Below are positions 25,995 to 34,533 of a stretch of 64,000 nucleotides of DNA, one piece after another. This DNA is from Lachnospiraceae bacterium (GTDB lineage: Bacteria > Bacillota > Clostridia > Lachnospirales > Lachnospiraceae), in the NCBI GenBank assembly GCA_019421365.1, contig JAHZFJ010000017.1, positions 19,664 through 83,663 of the forward strand, given 5' to 3'. The first letter of the stretch is position 1; every line of letters starts with the position of its first letter. Both the position numbers and the translations under genes were made by a program. The notes below the pieces were generated by a model. The model did no database searches. It saw only the letters and a list, made by a program, of their open reading frames with translations, and was not told where the DNA came from.

Positions 25995-26822
25995 TTACTT
26001 CTCATATAAAAACGCTTCAGGTAGTGTAACCTTAAAATCTCTTGCTAAATCTTTGAAATTCTGTGGTGTGATTGTCTGTAATTTGTCTGGGCGAATAGAT
26101 AACATCTTTACAAGAATCTCTGCCGACTTTTCTACTGTGTGCATCAATCCAAATGTTAAATCGAAGTCCTCACCCGAACAAAACATTCCATGATGTGCCC
26201 AGATAGCCACATCGTACTTCTTCATTAATTCACTAGTTGCAACTGCTATATCTCGTCCACCTGGAACCATCCAACCTACTACGCCTACTCCATTAGGGAA
26301 TACAACTGGACATTCTGTAGCCATCTCCCAAAGCTCTCTTGTGAATACCTTATCTTCAAGAGGCAATACAAATGTTAATGCAATAATGTTTGTTGTATGT
26401 GCATGGTAAATAACTCTATGCTTACCTGCAGATGCCGCCTTCTTTACTTCATGATTCATAAGGTGGGAAGGTAATTCACTAGTAGGGCGTCCACCCTCAA
26501 CTAACCCCCATACAATTCGGTAGTTCTCACCTTTTTCATCCAATTCAATTATAGCAATGTTTGATGCTGGATCAAGGATTACATTTCTAAAATATTTGCC
26601 ACTGCCAGTTACTAAGAAGTATTCTCCTGCAAGTGTTGGTACTACAGTACCTATCCCTGTCCATTCTTTATCTAACGTAAATTCTTCTTTCACAGATTCT
26701 ACTTCTTCAGGCTTGATTCTATATGTAAGGTTTCCTCCATTTCTCTCATGCCAGCCTTGCAAAAAGCCATCATTAGCCATACGTATAAACCCTTGTACAA
26801 ATTGTGCTTCTAATACTCTCAT
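25995..26822 (-). CDS. rhaD: Rhamnulose-1-phosphate aldolase
   Basis: Class II Zn-dependent aldolase of 275 residues that splits L-rhamnulose-1-phosphate into DHAP and L-lactaldehyde. Seen: GNLTYRI near the start of the fold, ITGSGKYFRN-like LVTGSGKYF, the Zn histidines in YHAHTTNIIALTF, and a third in WAHHGMFCSG. The length matches E. coli RhaD (~274). It sits between rhaA and fucO in the expected catabolic order. Confidence 0.95.
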   Translation of the reverse strand: MRVLEAQFVQGFIRMANDGFLQGWHERNGGNLTYRIKPEEVESVKEEFTLDKEWTGIGTVVPTLAGEYFLVTGSGKYFRNVILDPASNIAIIELDEKGENYRIVWGLVEGGRPTSELPSHLMNHEVKKAASAGKHRVIYHAHTTNIIALTFVLPLEDKVFTRELWEMATECPVVFPNGVGVVGWMVPGGRDIAVATSELMKKYDVAIWAHHGMFCSGEDFDLTFGLMHTVEKSAEILVKMLSIRPDKLQTITPQNFKDLARDFKVTLPEAFLYEK

Positions 26823-26857
26823 ATCGTTATATATTCCTTTCTTATTCGCTTTCTCTA

Positions 26858-28102
26858 TTATCTATTACAAAGAACCTCTTCTTCATACTTCTTAACTTCT
26901 TCAAACCAATCTTCTTTTTGTGGTACTCCATTACTCTCGCAGAAATAATTCCATACGTCACCAATCGGATATAATTTTAACTCTTCTTGTAACATCATAA
27001 GTTCAGTTAAGTTGCGTTCTTCTTGTAATCTTGCTAATCTTTCATTTGGCGTAAGAAGTGCATTCAGTAATGCCTTTTGCATATTTCTCATACCAACAAC
27101 CCAGGCACTTATTCTGTTAATGCTTGCATCAAAGAAGTCAAGTGCTAATAATACACGGTCAGCCCCATTACGGATTATCTCTTTTGCGATTTCCTTGGTC
27201 TCATCATCGAACAATACAACATGATCACTGTCCCAGCGAACTGGTCTCGTTACATGTAGAGCTACTTTTGGCGAGAACAATAACATCGACGAAATCTTAT
27301 CTGACACCATTTCAGTAGGGTGATAATGTCCATTATCAAGTAAGCATAAGATATCATTTTTCGCTGCGTAATTCATATAGAATTCATGTGAACCAACTGT
27401 ATAGCTCTCCATTCCTATCCCAAATACTTTTGATTCAACAGCTACATACACTTTACTTTTATCGTAATTAATGGATAATATCTCATCAAGTGACTTCTTA
27501 AGTCTTGCTCTTGGTGCTGTTCGATCAGCAGGAATATCCTTAAAACCATCTGGAATCCAGATATTCATACTGCATGGCTTACCAAGTTCAGTTGCAAAAT
27601 GCTCAGCTATTCTAAGACAAGCCTTCCCATGCTCTACCCAAAAAGATCGGATTTCTTCCTCTTCACTAGATAATGTAGCTACTGTCGCTTTAGGATGAGA
27701 AAAATAAGTTGGATTAAAATCAAGACCTAATCCTCTTTCCTTGGCAAATGCAACCCATTTACTAAAATGCTTTGGTTCTATTCGATCGCGGTCAACAAAT
27801 CCATCTTCAAAAATCGCATAGCTAGCATGAAGATTTATTCTATGAGTACCAGGTATTAGACTTAATGCCTTATCCATATCTGCCATTAATTCTTCAGGAT
27901 TTCTTGCCTTACCTGGATAATTTCCTGTTGCCTGAATCCCTCCTGATAATTCACCGTCACCTTCGAATCCTGATACATCATCTCCTTGCCAACAATGCAT
28001 AGAGATTGGTATCCCCTTTAATACCTCCATTGCTGCATCGGTATCAACACCAATTGCTTTATAGATTTCTCTTGCTGATTCATATCTTTGTTTTGTCGTC
28101 AT
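26858..28102 (-). CDS. rhaA: L-rhamnose isomerase
   Basis: Metal-dependent aldose-ketose isomerase of 414 residues converting L-rhamnose to L-rhamnulose. Seen: ISMHCWQGDDVSGFEG near the N-terminus, DFNPTYFSHPKA, CSMNIWIPDGFKDIP, and LLDNGHYHPTEMVSDK with metal-ligand residues. The length matches the RhaA family. It lies downstream of the kinase gene with a stem-loop between them. The N-terminal MTTKQRYESAREIYK is typical of the family. Confidence 0.96.
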   Translation of the reverse strand: MTTKQRYESAREIYKAIGVDTDAAMEVLKGIPISMHCWQGDDVSGFEGDGELSGGIQATGNYPGKARNPEELMADMDKALSLIPGTHRINLHASYAIFEDGFVDRDRIEPKHFSKWVAFAKERGLGLDFNPTYFSHPKATVATLSSEEEEIRSFWVEHGKACLRIAEHFATELGKPCSMNIWIPDGFKDIPADRTAPRARLKKSLDEILSINYDKSKVYVAVESKVFGIGMESYTVGSHEFYMNYAAKNDILCLLDNGHYHPTEMVSDKISSMLLFSPKVALHVTRPVRWDSDHVVLFDDETKEIAKEIIRNGADRVLLALDFFDASINRISAWVVGMRNMQKALLNALLTPNERLARLQEERNLTELMMLQEELKLYPIGDVWNYFCESNGVPQKEDWFEEVKKYEEEVLCNR

Positions 28103-28122
28103 ATACTTCTCCTTTTCCTTAG

Positions 28123-28177
28123 AACGATGGTTTAAGCTAAGATCACATTTGAGGCGAGCTATCTTAGCCCATCATTT
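28123..28177 (-). other. Intercistronic stem-loop, rhaB-rhaA
   Basis: GATGG..GCTAAGAT pairs with ATCTTAGC.CCATC around a ~17-nt loop. No U-tract was seen, so it is probably an mRNA processing or stability element. Confidence 0.55.
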
Positions 28178-28180
28178 ATT

Positions 28181-29596
28181 TTAACTGGTTTTAAAAGTTT
28201 TAATTCTAAATGAATGCATTACACATCTTCTGGCTTCTTCAACGCTCTCAAACTTTTTCGCGTAAAGCATCTGTGTTAAGATATTCCCGATAGCAGTTGC
28301 CTCCGATGGTCCAGCAATCACTTCCTTCTTTGTGTACTGTGCTGTCAGTTGATTCAGATAATCTGCATTAGAACCACCACCAACGATATGTATTGAATTA
28401 AATGTTTTACCTGTTAGTTCTTCTATTTCTCTCACCGTGTCAGCATAACATATTGCAAGACTGTTGTAGATGACTGCCGCAACTTCTCCTACGGTTTCCG
28501 GGACTACTTGATTACTCTCTCTACAATACTCTTGCACGACCTCAGTCATATTCTCCGGTGCTAGAAATCTCTCATCATTACAATTAACGGTTGATGCGAT
28601 TGTTTCCTTCGATGCCATATCACATAAGGTTCCAAAAGATAAGTTCTGCGAGGTCCCATTCTTCACCGATTGAATCATCCATAACCCCATAATATTCTTA
28701 AGATAACGGAAACGATGATCATATCCCCCTTCATTGGAGAAGTTTCGTTCCCAGCTCTCTTTAGAACAATTTGCTTCTTTTATCTCAGTTCCCATTAACG
28801 ACCACGTTCCAGAACTGATATATAGTATATCTTCTGTAACTGCTGGGACTGCCAGCACTGCAGAACCCGTATCATGGGTAGCTGGTAAGATTACCTTACA
28901 ATCAAAGCCTACTTTTTCTTGAACCTCTTTTGTGAAATTACCTACTAGACTTCCCGGCATAGAAAGTTCTTTAAAAACACGAGACGGATACCCAAGTCTT
29001 TCAATAAGTTCTAAGTCCCATTCTTTTGTCTTAGCATTCACCAATTGCGTAGTCGTTGCATTGGTATACTCCATCATCTTAACACCAGTTAATAAATAAT
29101 GGAAATAGTCTGGAATCATTAACATACAATCCGCATTCTCTAAGGACACGGGATCTTGTTCTCTTATCGCCATCAACTGGTAGATTGTATTAAATATCTG
29201 CTTTTGTATTCCCGTTCGCTCATATAGTTCTTCTGAATCTATGTATGATTTAACGATCTCGTCCATTCTTTCAGTTCGTTTATCTCTGTAACCAACCGTT
29301 TTACCGAGAATCTTATCCTCTTTATCAAGCAATACAAAATCAACACCCCATGTATCAATTCCCATATAACTAGGAATCTTATTAATCTCTTTACACCTAC
29401 ATAGACCTGCGATAATATCCTGATACAGTTTTAGTAGATTCCAACATAATGTACCGTCCTGATTCTCCATTCCATTTGGGAAGCGATACACTTCTTCCAA
29501 CTTAAGTTCTCCGTCTTCTAAATAGCCTAAGATATGTCTTCCACTAGAAGCCCCAATATCAATAGCCAAATAGTATTCCATCTGGTTTTGCACCAT
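28181..29596 (-). CDS. rhaB: Rhamnulokinase
   Basis: FGGY-family sugar kinase of 471 residues that phosphorylates L-rhamnulose. Seen: the phosphate-1 loop LAIDIGASSGRHILG, DTWGVDFVLLD, the phosphate-2 region THDTGSAVLAVPA, SSGTWSLMGTE, and the adenosine motif IHIVGGGSNADYLNQLTA. It is the first gene of the rhamnose operon and has its own strong promoter. AAGGAG lies 10 nt before the ATG. No rhamnose transporter or RhaR/RhaS-type regulator is present nearby. Confidence 0.95.
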   Translation of the reverse strand: MVQNQMEYYLAIDIGASSGRHILGYLEDGELKLEEVYRFPNGMENQDGTLCWNLLKLYQDIIAGLCRCKEINKIPSYMGIDTWGVDFVLLDKEDKILGKTVGYRDKRTERMDEIVKSYIDSEELYERTGIQKQIFNTIYQLMAIREQDPVSLENADCMLMIPDYFHYLLTGVKMMEYTNATTTQLVNAKTKEWDLELIERLGYPSRVFKELSMPGSLVGNFTKEVQEKVGFDCKVILPATHDTGSAVLAVPAVTEDILYISSGTWSLMGTEIKEANCSKESWERNFSNEGGYDHRFRYLKNIMGLWMIQSVKNGTSQNLSFGTLCDMASKETIASTVNCNDERFLAPENMTEVVQEYCRESNQVVPETVGEVAAVIYNSLAICYADTVREIEELTGKTFNSIHIVGGGSNADYLNQLTAQYTKKEVIAGPSEATAIGNILTQMLYAKKFESVEEARRCVMHSFRIKTFKTS

Positions 29597-29621
29597 ACTT
29601 CAATCGCTCCTTTTCTTTGTA

Positions 29622-29651
29622 ACTATATCCATTTTAATCGAAAAGGGTCAA
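29622..29651 (-). promoter_or_regulatory. Promoter of the rhamnose operon
   Basis: Minus-strand -35 TTGACC (29646-29651) and -10 TATAGT (29622-29627) have an 18-nt spacer. The -35 overlaps the U-tract of the preceding terminator, so the upstream dehydrogenase transcript ends where this one begins. Confidence 0.65.
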
Positions 29652-29692
29652 AAAAATAAGGACGCTATTTATATTAAATAGCGTCCTTATTT
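29650..29692 (-). terminator. Terminator of the D-2-hydroxyacid dehydrogenase gene
   Basis: AAATAAGGACGCTATTT and its exact complement form a 17-bp stem with a 5-nt loop, followed by TTTTTT on the minus strand. Confidence 0.92.
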
Positions 29693-29700
29693 GCAATTTC

Positions 29701-30738
29701 TTAGAAACAACGTCCTGTTTCTTTCCTCTGACAATTCTCGATTACTTTACCTGACTGGCAATGATAACATACTTCATTTGATAAACATTCGCCTGCAAAG
29801 AACTCATCAAAGTTATCAATGGTAACCTTAGCGATATTCTCTAATGCTTCATTTGTTAAGAAGGCTTGGTGAGAAGTTAATAATACATTTGGCTTAGATA
29901 CAAGAAGAGATAACATATCATCTTTCACAATAACACCAGACATATCTTCAAAGAAATAATCTGCTTCTTCTTCGTATACATCAAGACCAGCACCTGCTAC
30001 TGTTCCATCATTTAGTGCTTCAAGTAAAGCTTCTGTCTCAATTAAAGCGCCACGAGAAGTATTGACAATATATACACCCTTCTTCATCTTAGAGAATGCA
30101 TCTTTTGATAAAATATGTTTCGTCTGTTCTGTTAATGGACAGTGTAATGAGATAATATCGCTTTCCTTGAATAAGGTATCTAAATCTACGTATTCAAGGT
30201 CTGTATTCTTAGCAGGATACAAATCATATGCAATTACACGCATACCAAAACCACGACAAATCTCAATAAATGTCTGACCAATCTTTCCTGTTCCAATGAT
30301 ACCAACTGTCTTGCCATATAAATCCATTCCAGTTAATCCACTCAGGCTAAAATTGAAGTCTCTTGTACGATTATATGCTTTATGAATCTTACGATTAACT
30401 GCCAACAAAAGTGCCATTGCATGCTCCGCTACCGCATGTGGAGAATATACCGGTACACGTACCACATGAACTTTACCAAAAGCTGCTTTAAAATCTACAT
30501 TACTATAGCCAGCACAGCGCATTGCAATAATATTAATTCCTAGATCATAGAGCTGATCAATAGTTTCCTTACAGATTTCATCATTTACAAATGCGCAGAC
30601 ACCTTGGCAGCCTTTTGCAAGCCCTGCTGTTTCTTTATTAAGTTTACTTTCGATAAATTTGAATTTATAATCCGTTCCTAACTTTTCAAGCCATTCTTTG
30701 TCATATGGCTTTGTATCAAATACTGCGATCTTATTCAT
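29701..30738 (-). CDS. D-2-hydroxyacid dehydrogenase, D-lactate dehydrogenase type
   Basis: NAD-dependent dehydrogenase of 345 residues, most like fermentative D-lactate dehydrogenase (LdhA), converting pyruvate to D-lactate in the cytosol. Seen: the Rossmann motif VGIIGTGKIGQTFIEI; the catalytic Arg in NTSRGALIETEALLEAL; Glu in GLDVYEEEADYFF; and His in LTSHQAFLTNEA. The last ~15 residues carry extra cysteines (VCYHCQSGKVIENC, then C near the end), an unusual tail that might bind metal. It is monocistronic between nrdB and the rhamnose operon. Confidence 0.9.
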   Translation of the reverse strand: MNKIAVFDTKPYDKEWLEKLGTDYKFKFIESKLNKETAGLAKGCQGVCAFVNDEICKETIDQLYDLGINIIAMRCAGYSNVDFKAAFGKVHVVRVPVYSPHAVAEHAMALLLAVNRKIHKAYNRTRDFNFSLSGLTGMDLYGKTVGIIGTGKIGQTFIEICRGFGMRVIAYDLYPAKNTDLEYVDLDTLFKESDIISLHCPLTEQTKHILSKDAFSKMKKGVYIVNTSRGALIETEALLEALNDGTVAGAGLDVYEEEADYFFEDMSGVIVKDDMLSLLVSKPNVLLTSHQAFLTNEALENIAKVTIDNFDEFFAGECLSNEVCYHCQSGKVIENCQRKETGRCF

Positions 30739-30775
30739 AATCTCACCCCTATCTTTCCATATATATATTACTTTT

Positions 30776-31804
30776 CTATTCTAATTCGTCAAAATCAAAA
30801 ACTGCTGCCTTTGTATAATTAGTTACTTTTGCTTCAAAGAAGTCTGTCTTTGTACTATTTAAGTTAGAGAAAGATTCAATCCAAGACATTGGATGCTCTT
30901 TAATCTCTGGATATAATTCACTGATTCCAATTGCTCTAAGTCTTAAGTTTGATAAATACTTGATGTATCTATCAATTAATTCATTGTTGATGCCAAGAAT
31001 CTGGTTATCTGTTACGTACTGTCCCCAAGATATCTCGTGTTCAACCCCTGTCTTCATCATTTGACGAATCTCTTCTTCAAATTCTGGTGTAAACAGCTCT
31101 TTGTTCTCATTTCTCATCTCCTTGATGATATCTTGGAATAATACAAGATGAGTTACTTCATCACGGTTGATGTACTTGAAAATTGTACTTGTCGCTGTCA
31201 TCTTTCCTTGTCTAGCTAATGTATAGAAAAAACTAAATCCTGAGTAGAAATATATTCCTTCTAAGATATAATTTGCTATAATCGTACGAACAAAATTCTG
31301 CTCGTTAGGATCTTCATTAAATCGTTGATAGATATCTGCTATAAATTTATTTCTTTCTAATAGATGCTCATCTTCACGCCACATATCGTAAATCTTATCA
31401 CGAGTAACTGGATTGGTTACTGTATCAAGAATATAAGAATAACTCTGGGCATGAATCTCTTCTTGAAACGCTTGTATATTCAATAGCGAAGTAACTTCCG
31501 GTGCAGTAATATATCTCGAAAGATTCGGAAGATTTTCACTTTGTATAGAATCTAAGAAGTTAAGGAAAGAGATAATCTTATCGAATGCATTTCTCTCACC
31601 ATCTGTTAGGTATGGAAATTGCTTTATATCTTCATTCAATGCAATTTCTTCTGGAATCCAAAAATTGTTTAACATGGTTCTATATAAAACTCTAGACCAA
31701 TCATACTTGATTCGATTCCATTCTCTTAGATTTGTTGTATTACCATTTATCATACTTTGTGTACCACGTACACCAAATTCATTAAATATTTTCTTCTTAT
31801 CCAT
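30776..31804 (-). CDS. nrdB: Class I ribonucleotide reductase, beta subunit
   Basis: Diiron radical subunit of 342 residues that makes deoxyribonucleotides together with the alpha subunit upstream. Metal ligands and the radical tyrosine are visible in AFQEEIHAQSYSYIL, aligned with the E. coli NrdB segment ETIHSRSY (Glu, His and Tyr at matching spacing). Further ligands lie in MWREDEHLLE and INRDEVTHLVLF. This is therefore a tyrosyl-radical, oxygen-dependent type, notable in what looks like an anaerobe. It follows the alpha gene by about 80 nt. Confidence 0.94.
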   Translation of the reverse strand: MDKKKIFNEFGVRGTQSMINGNTTNLREWNRIKYDWSRVLYRTMLNNFWIPEEIALNEDIKQFPYLTDGERNAFDKIISFLNFLDSIQSENLPNLSRYITAPEVTSLLNIQAFQEEIHAQSYSYILDTVTNPVTRDKIYDMWREDEHLLERNKFIADIYQRFNEDPNEQNFVRTIIANYILEGIYFYSGFSFFYTLARQGKMTATSTIFKYINRDEVTHLVLFQDIIKEMRNENKELFTPEFEEEIRQMMKTGVEHEISWGQYVTDNQILGINNELIDRYIKYLSNLRLRAIGISELYPEIKEHPMSWIESFSNLNSTKTDFFEAKVTNYTKAAVFDFDELE

Positions 31805-31887
31805 ATAACTTTCCTCTCTTATTAATAAGAACTTACAAAAACTATATCTAGCTTCTTAGCTGACGCATTGTGGCTAAGATGTCTAGC

Positions 31888-34182
31888 TTAGCTTGAACAG
31901 CTTGTGCATTCATCCATCTCAAGTGATTGATTTCTTATATAGTAAATCGTCTTAAGTCCTTGCTTCCAAGCTTCTACATATAGGTTAAGAATGTCCTTTG
32001 CCTTATATTCAGGAGTGATATAGAAGTTAATGGATTGTGACTGATCAATATGACGTTGACGAATTCCACAAGCTTTGATGGAATATTGTTGATCAACTGT
32101 ATGCGCTTCTTTGTAGAACCAATAATTTTGATCATTTAAATCTGGTGCAGTTTTTGTTATAAAACTCCCCTTCTTCTCTTCTACGAAGAAACGTTTGAAG
32201 ATTGGATCAATTCCTGCAGAAGTATTGGCGATATTCGATGTACTTCCTGTTGGTGCAATCGCCATAATATATCCATTACGTAAACCATACTTGGCTACGT
32301 CTGCTTTTAGCTTTTGCCATCTTTCGCTTGTATATCCACGTTTATCAAAGTAAGCTCCAGTCTGCCATTCGGAACCTACGAACGCCTCATAGGCTCCCTT
32401 TTCCCTTGCTAATTCCATAGATGCCTTAATCGCTTGGTAGGCAATTTCTTCGAACAATTCATCCGCTTCTCTTAGATGTGCTTCACTTTCCCATGGAATT
32501 TGGTTTTTCGCAAGATAATGATGATATCCACTTGTTCCAAGCCCGATCGCACGGTATTTATCTGATGTAATTCTAGCATCTAGCTCAGGTACTTGATTCA
32601 ATGTAATAACATTATCCAACATACGAATCTGTAGAGGAACATTATGCGCTAAATCTTGCTTTTCTATTTTACCAAGGTTTATAGAGTTAAGGTTACAAGT
32701 AACCATATCACCCGGCTTCATCTTATGAATAATTTGTTTCGAACCATTTTCATCATCTATTATAACTTCTTCTATTAATTCTGTCTCACTCATATTCTGT
32801 GCAATTTCTTGACATAAATTCGAAGCATAGATCATTCCTTCGTGCTTATTAGGATTTGCCTGATTTGCTGTATCTCTAAAGAAAAAGAAAGGTGCTCCTG
32901 TCTCAACTGCACTCTTCATAATCTTCTTCATAACCTCAAGAGCTGTTACTGTGATTCTAGATAGTTCTTCACAGGCTTCACACGCAAGATATCTTCGTGT
33001 AAATTCTTTGTCATCTATTTCATCATAACTATCTTCTAAGGAAAATCCCATAACTTTTCTTACCATATAAGGATCAAATAAGGACCACTCGCCTCTTGCT
33101 TCTAATCGTTCCATAAATAAGTTCGGTATGCTTAAGCCTGTAAATATATCATGAGCCTTTCTACGGTCATCTCCATTGTTCGTCTTAAGTTCAAGGAAGT
33201 CATATAAATCCGCATGCCAGATATCAAGTGTAATTGTTGCACCACCTTTACGGCGACCTAATTGGTCAACTGCTACAGCGGTATCATTATATAGACGCAC
33301 CCATGGGATTACCCCTCCTGATGCATTCTTGTGTCCACGAATCTCACTATTCAAACTGCGAATCTTACCTACGTAGATACCTAAAGCCCCACCATGTTTA
33401 CTTACCTTTGAGAACTTTTGGTTAACATCATAGATGGACCAAAGATTATCCCCTACTGTAGATATAAAGCAACTACTTAATTGATAGAAACTAGTTCCTG
33501 CATTGGCTAAAGTAGGAGTAGCTACTGTCATCTGCAATGTACTTAATACATCGTAAAATTCTTTTGCATATTTGACTCTATTCTCTCCTTCTGGTATTGC
33601 AAGATGCATTGCAATCACTAGAAAACGTTCTTGTGGAAGTTCGCATCCTTCCCCTTTTCTACTACGTATAAGATATCGATCTGCTAGTAACTTCACACCT
33701 TCATAGTTGAATAGATAATCTCTCTCAGGTTTAATGTACTCGCCTAATTCCTTAATCTGTTCTTTCGTATAATTTTCTTTGAGATAAGAACCATATTGAT
33801 CAGATGCTGTCAATCTATCAACTAAAGTTACAAAATCACCATATCCAAAATGTTTATATCCCCTACTAATTGCTGCTTCCTTATATAAATCAAATACAAA
33901 CAATCTCGCCGCTACGTACTGCCAATTAATATTGGTACGATTTATTAAGTTCCCAAATTCATCTCTTGTTGCATGAATTACTTTTTCAATTGCTGTCTGG
34001 ATTAATACTTTTTGAATAGCTTTGGTTGTCATTCCATCTACAAACTGAATTCTTGCATCTAACTCCAATTCAATCGGATCACAACCGTCTAATCCTTCAC
34101 ATGCAAATGCGATCATTTTTTTGGTTTTTTCCACGCACAATGGTTCTATTGTATTGTTTCGTTTACGTATGTTAATTGTCAT
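31888..34182 (-). CDS. nrdA: Class I ribonucleotide reductase, alpha subunit
   Basis: Catalytic subunit of 764 residues. An N-terminal ATP-cone (about 1-90, allosteric) precedes the barrel, with SSCFISTVGDNLW (redox Cys), NLCQEIAQNMSETEL (thiyl Cys region), PTGSTSNIANTSAGIDPIFK, and a C-terminal CTSC pair two residues from the end for thioredoxin exchange. It is the first gene of the nrdAB operon. NrdR-like boxes overlap its promoter. The length matches E. coli NrdA. Confidence 0.95.
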   Translation of the reverse strand: MTINIRKRNNTIEPLCVEKTKKMIAFACEGLDGCDPIELELDARIQFVDGMTTKAIQKVLIQTAIEKVIHATRDEFGNLINRTNINWQYVAARLFVFDLYKEAAISRGYKHFGYGDFVTLVDRLTASDQYGSYLKENYTKEQIKELGEYIKPERDYLFNYEGVKLLADRYLIRSRKGEGCELPQERFLVIAMHLAIPEGENRVKYAKEFYDVLSTLQMTVATPTLANAGTSFYQLSSCFISTVGDNLWSIYDVNQKFSKVSKHGGALGIYVGKIRSLNSEIRGHKNASGGVIPWVRLYNDTAVAVDQLGRRKGGATITLDIWHADLYDFLELKTNNGDDRRKAHDIFTGLSIPNLFMERLEARGEWSLFDPYMVRKVMGFSLEDSYDEIDDKEFTRRYLACEACEELSRITVTALEVMKKIMKSAVETGAPFFFFRDTANQANPNKHEGMIYASNLCQEIAQNMSETELIEEVIIDDENGSKQIIHKMKPGDMVTCNLNSINLGKIEKQDLAHNVPLQIRMLDNVITLNQVPELDARITSDKYRAIGLGTSGYHHYLAKNQIPWESEAHLREADELFEEIAYQAIKASMELAREKGAYEAFVGSEWQTGAYFDKRGYTSERWQKLKADVAKYGLRNGYIMAIAPTGSTSNIANTSAGIDPIFKRFFVEEKKGSFITKTAPDLNDQNYWFYKEAHTVDQQYSIKACGIRQRHIDQSQSINFYITPEYKAKDILNLYVEAWKQGLKTIYYIRNQSLEMDECTSCSS

Positions 34183-34262
34183 TACAGACGACCTCCCAGA
34201 CTCTTTACTTCTTTTATTTTTTATCTATATATTGATTTAATCTTTTGTTTTTATCTTATAAA

Positions 34263-34309
34263 ACACATTATATAGTATTACAATAATAATTACTATTACT
34301 ATATACTTT
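34263..34309 (-). promoter_or_regulatory. Two NrdR-like boxes over the nrdA promoter
   Basis: Box 1, ACACATTATATAGTAT (34263-34278), matches the NrdR consensus ACACWATATATWGTGT at 14 of 16 positions and contains the minus-strand -10 TATAAT (34267-34272). A weaker box with core ACTATATACT lies at 34294-34309, exactly 31 bp away, the usual helical spacing for paired NrdR boxes. Confidence 0.65.
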
Positions 34310-34405
34310 TTGAAACAAAATATCAAGTACTAGTTTTCATCCATATTATTTTATTTATCCGCAAAACGAGGTTGTACTATACATATATAGAATGCAAAAT
34401 CAACA

Positions 34406-34498
34406 AAGTCCAGCAGATTTCTTGCTGGACTTCTAATAATAAATAAAAATAGATATAGAATTCAGCATTAATTTATACTAAATCCTATATCTATTGTT
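34406..34498 (-). terminator. Two hairpins after the MATE gene
   Basis: AATAGATATAG..CTATATCTATT (about 34448-34497) lies just beyond the MATE stop. AAGTCCAGCA..TGCTGGACTT (34406-34432) follows, with T-rich sequence after it on the minus strand. The second is the better terminator. The rest of the gap to nrdA is AT-rich promoter DNA. Confidence 0.65.
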
Positions 34499-34533
34499 TA
34501 TATTTGAATTTATATTCTCTTATTTCAAGGAAG

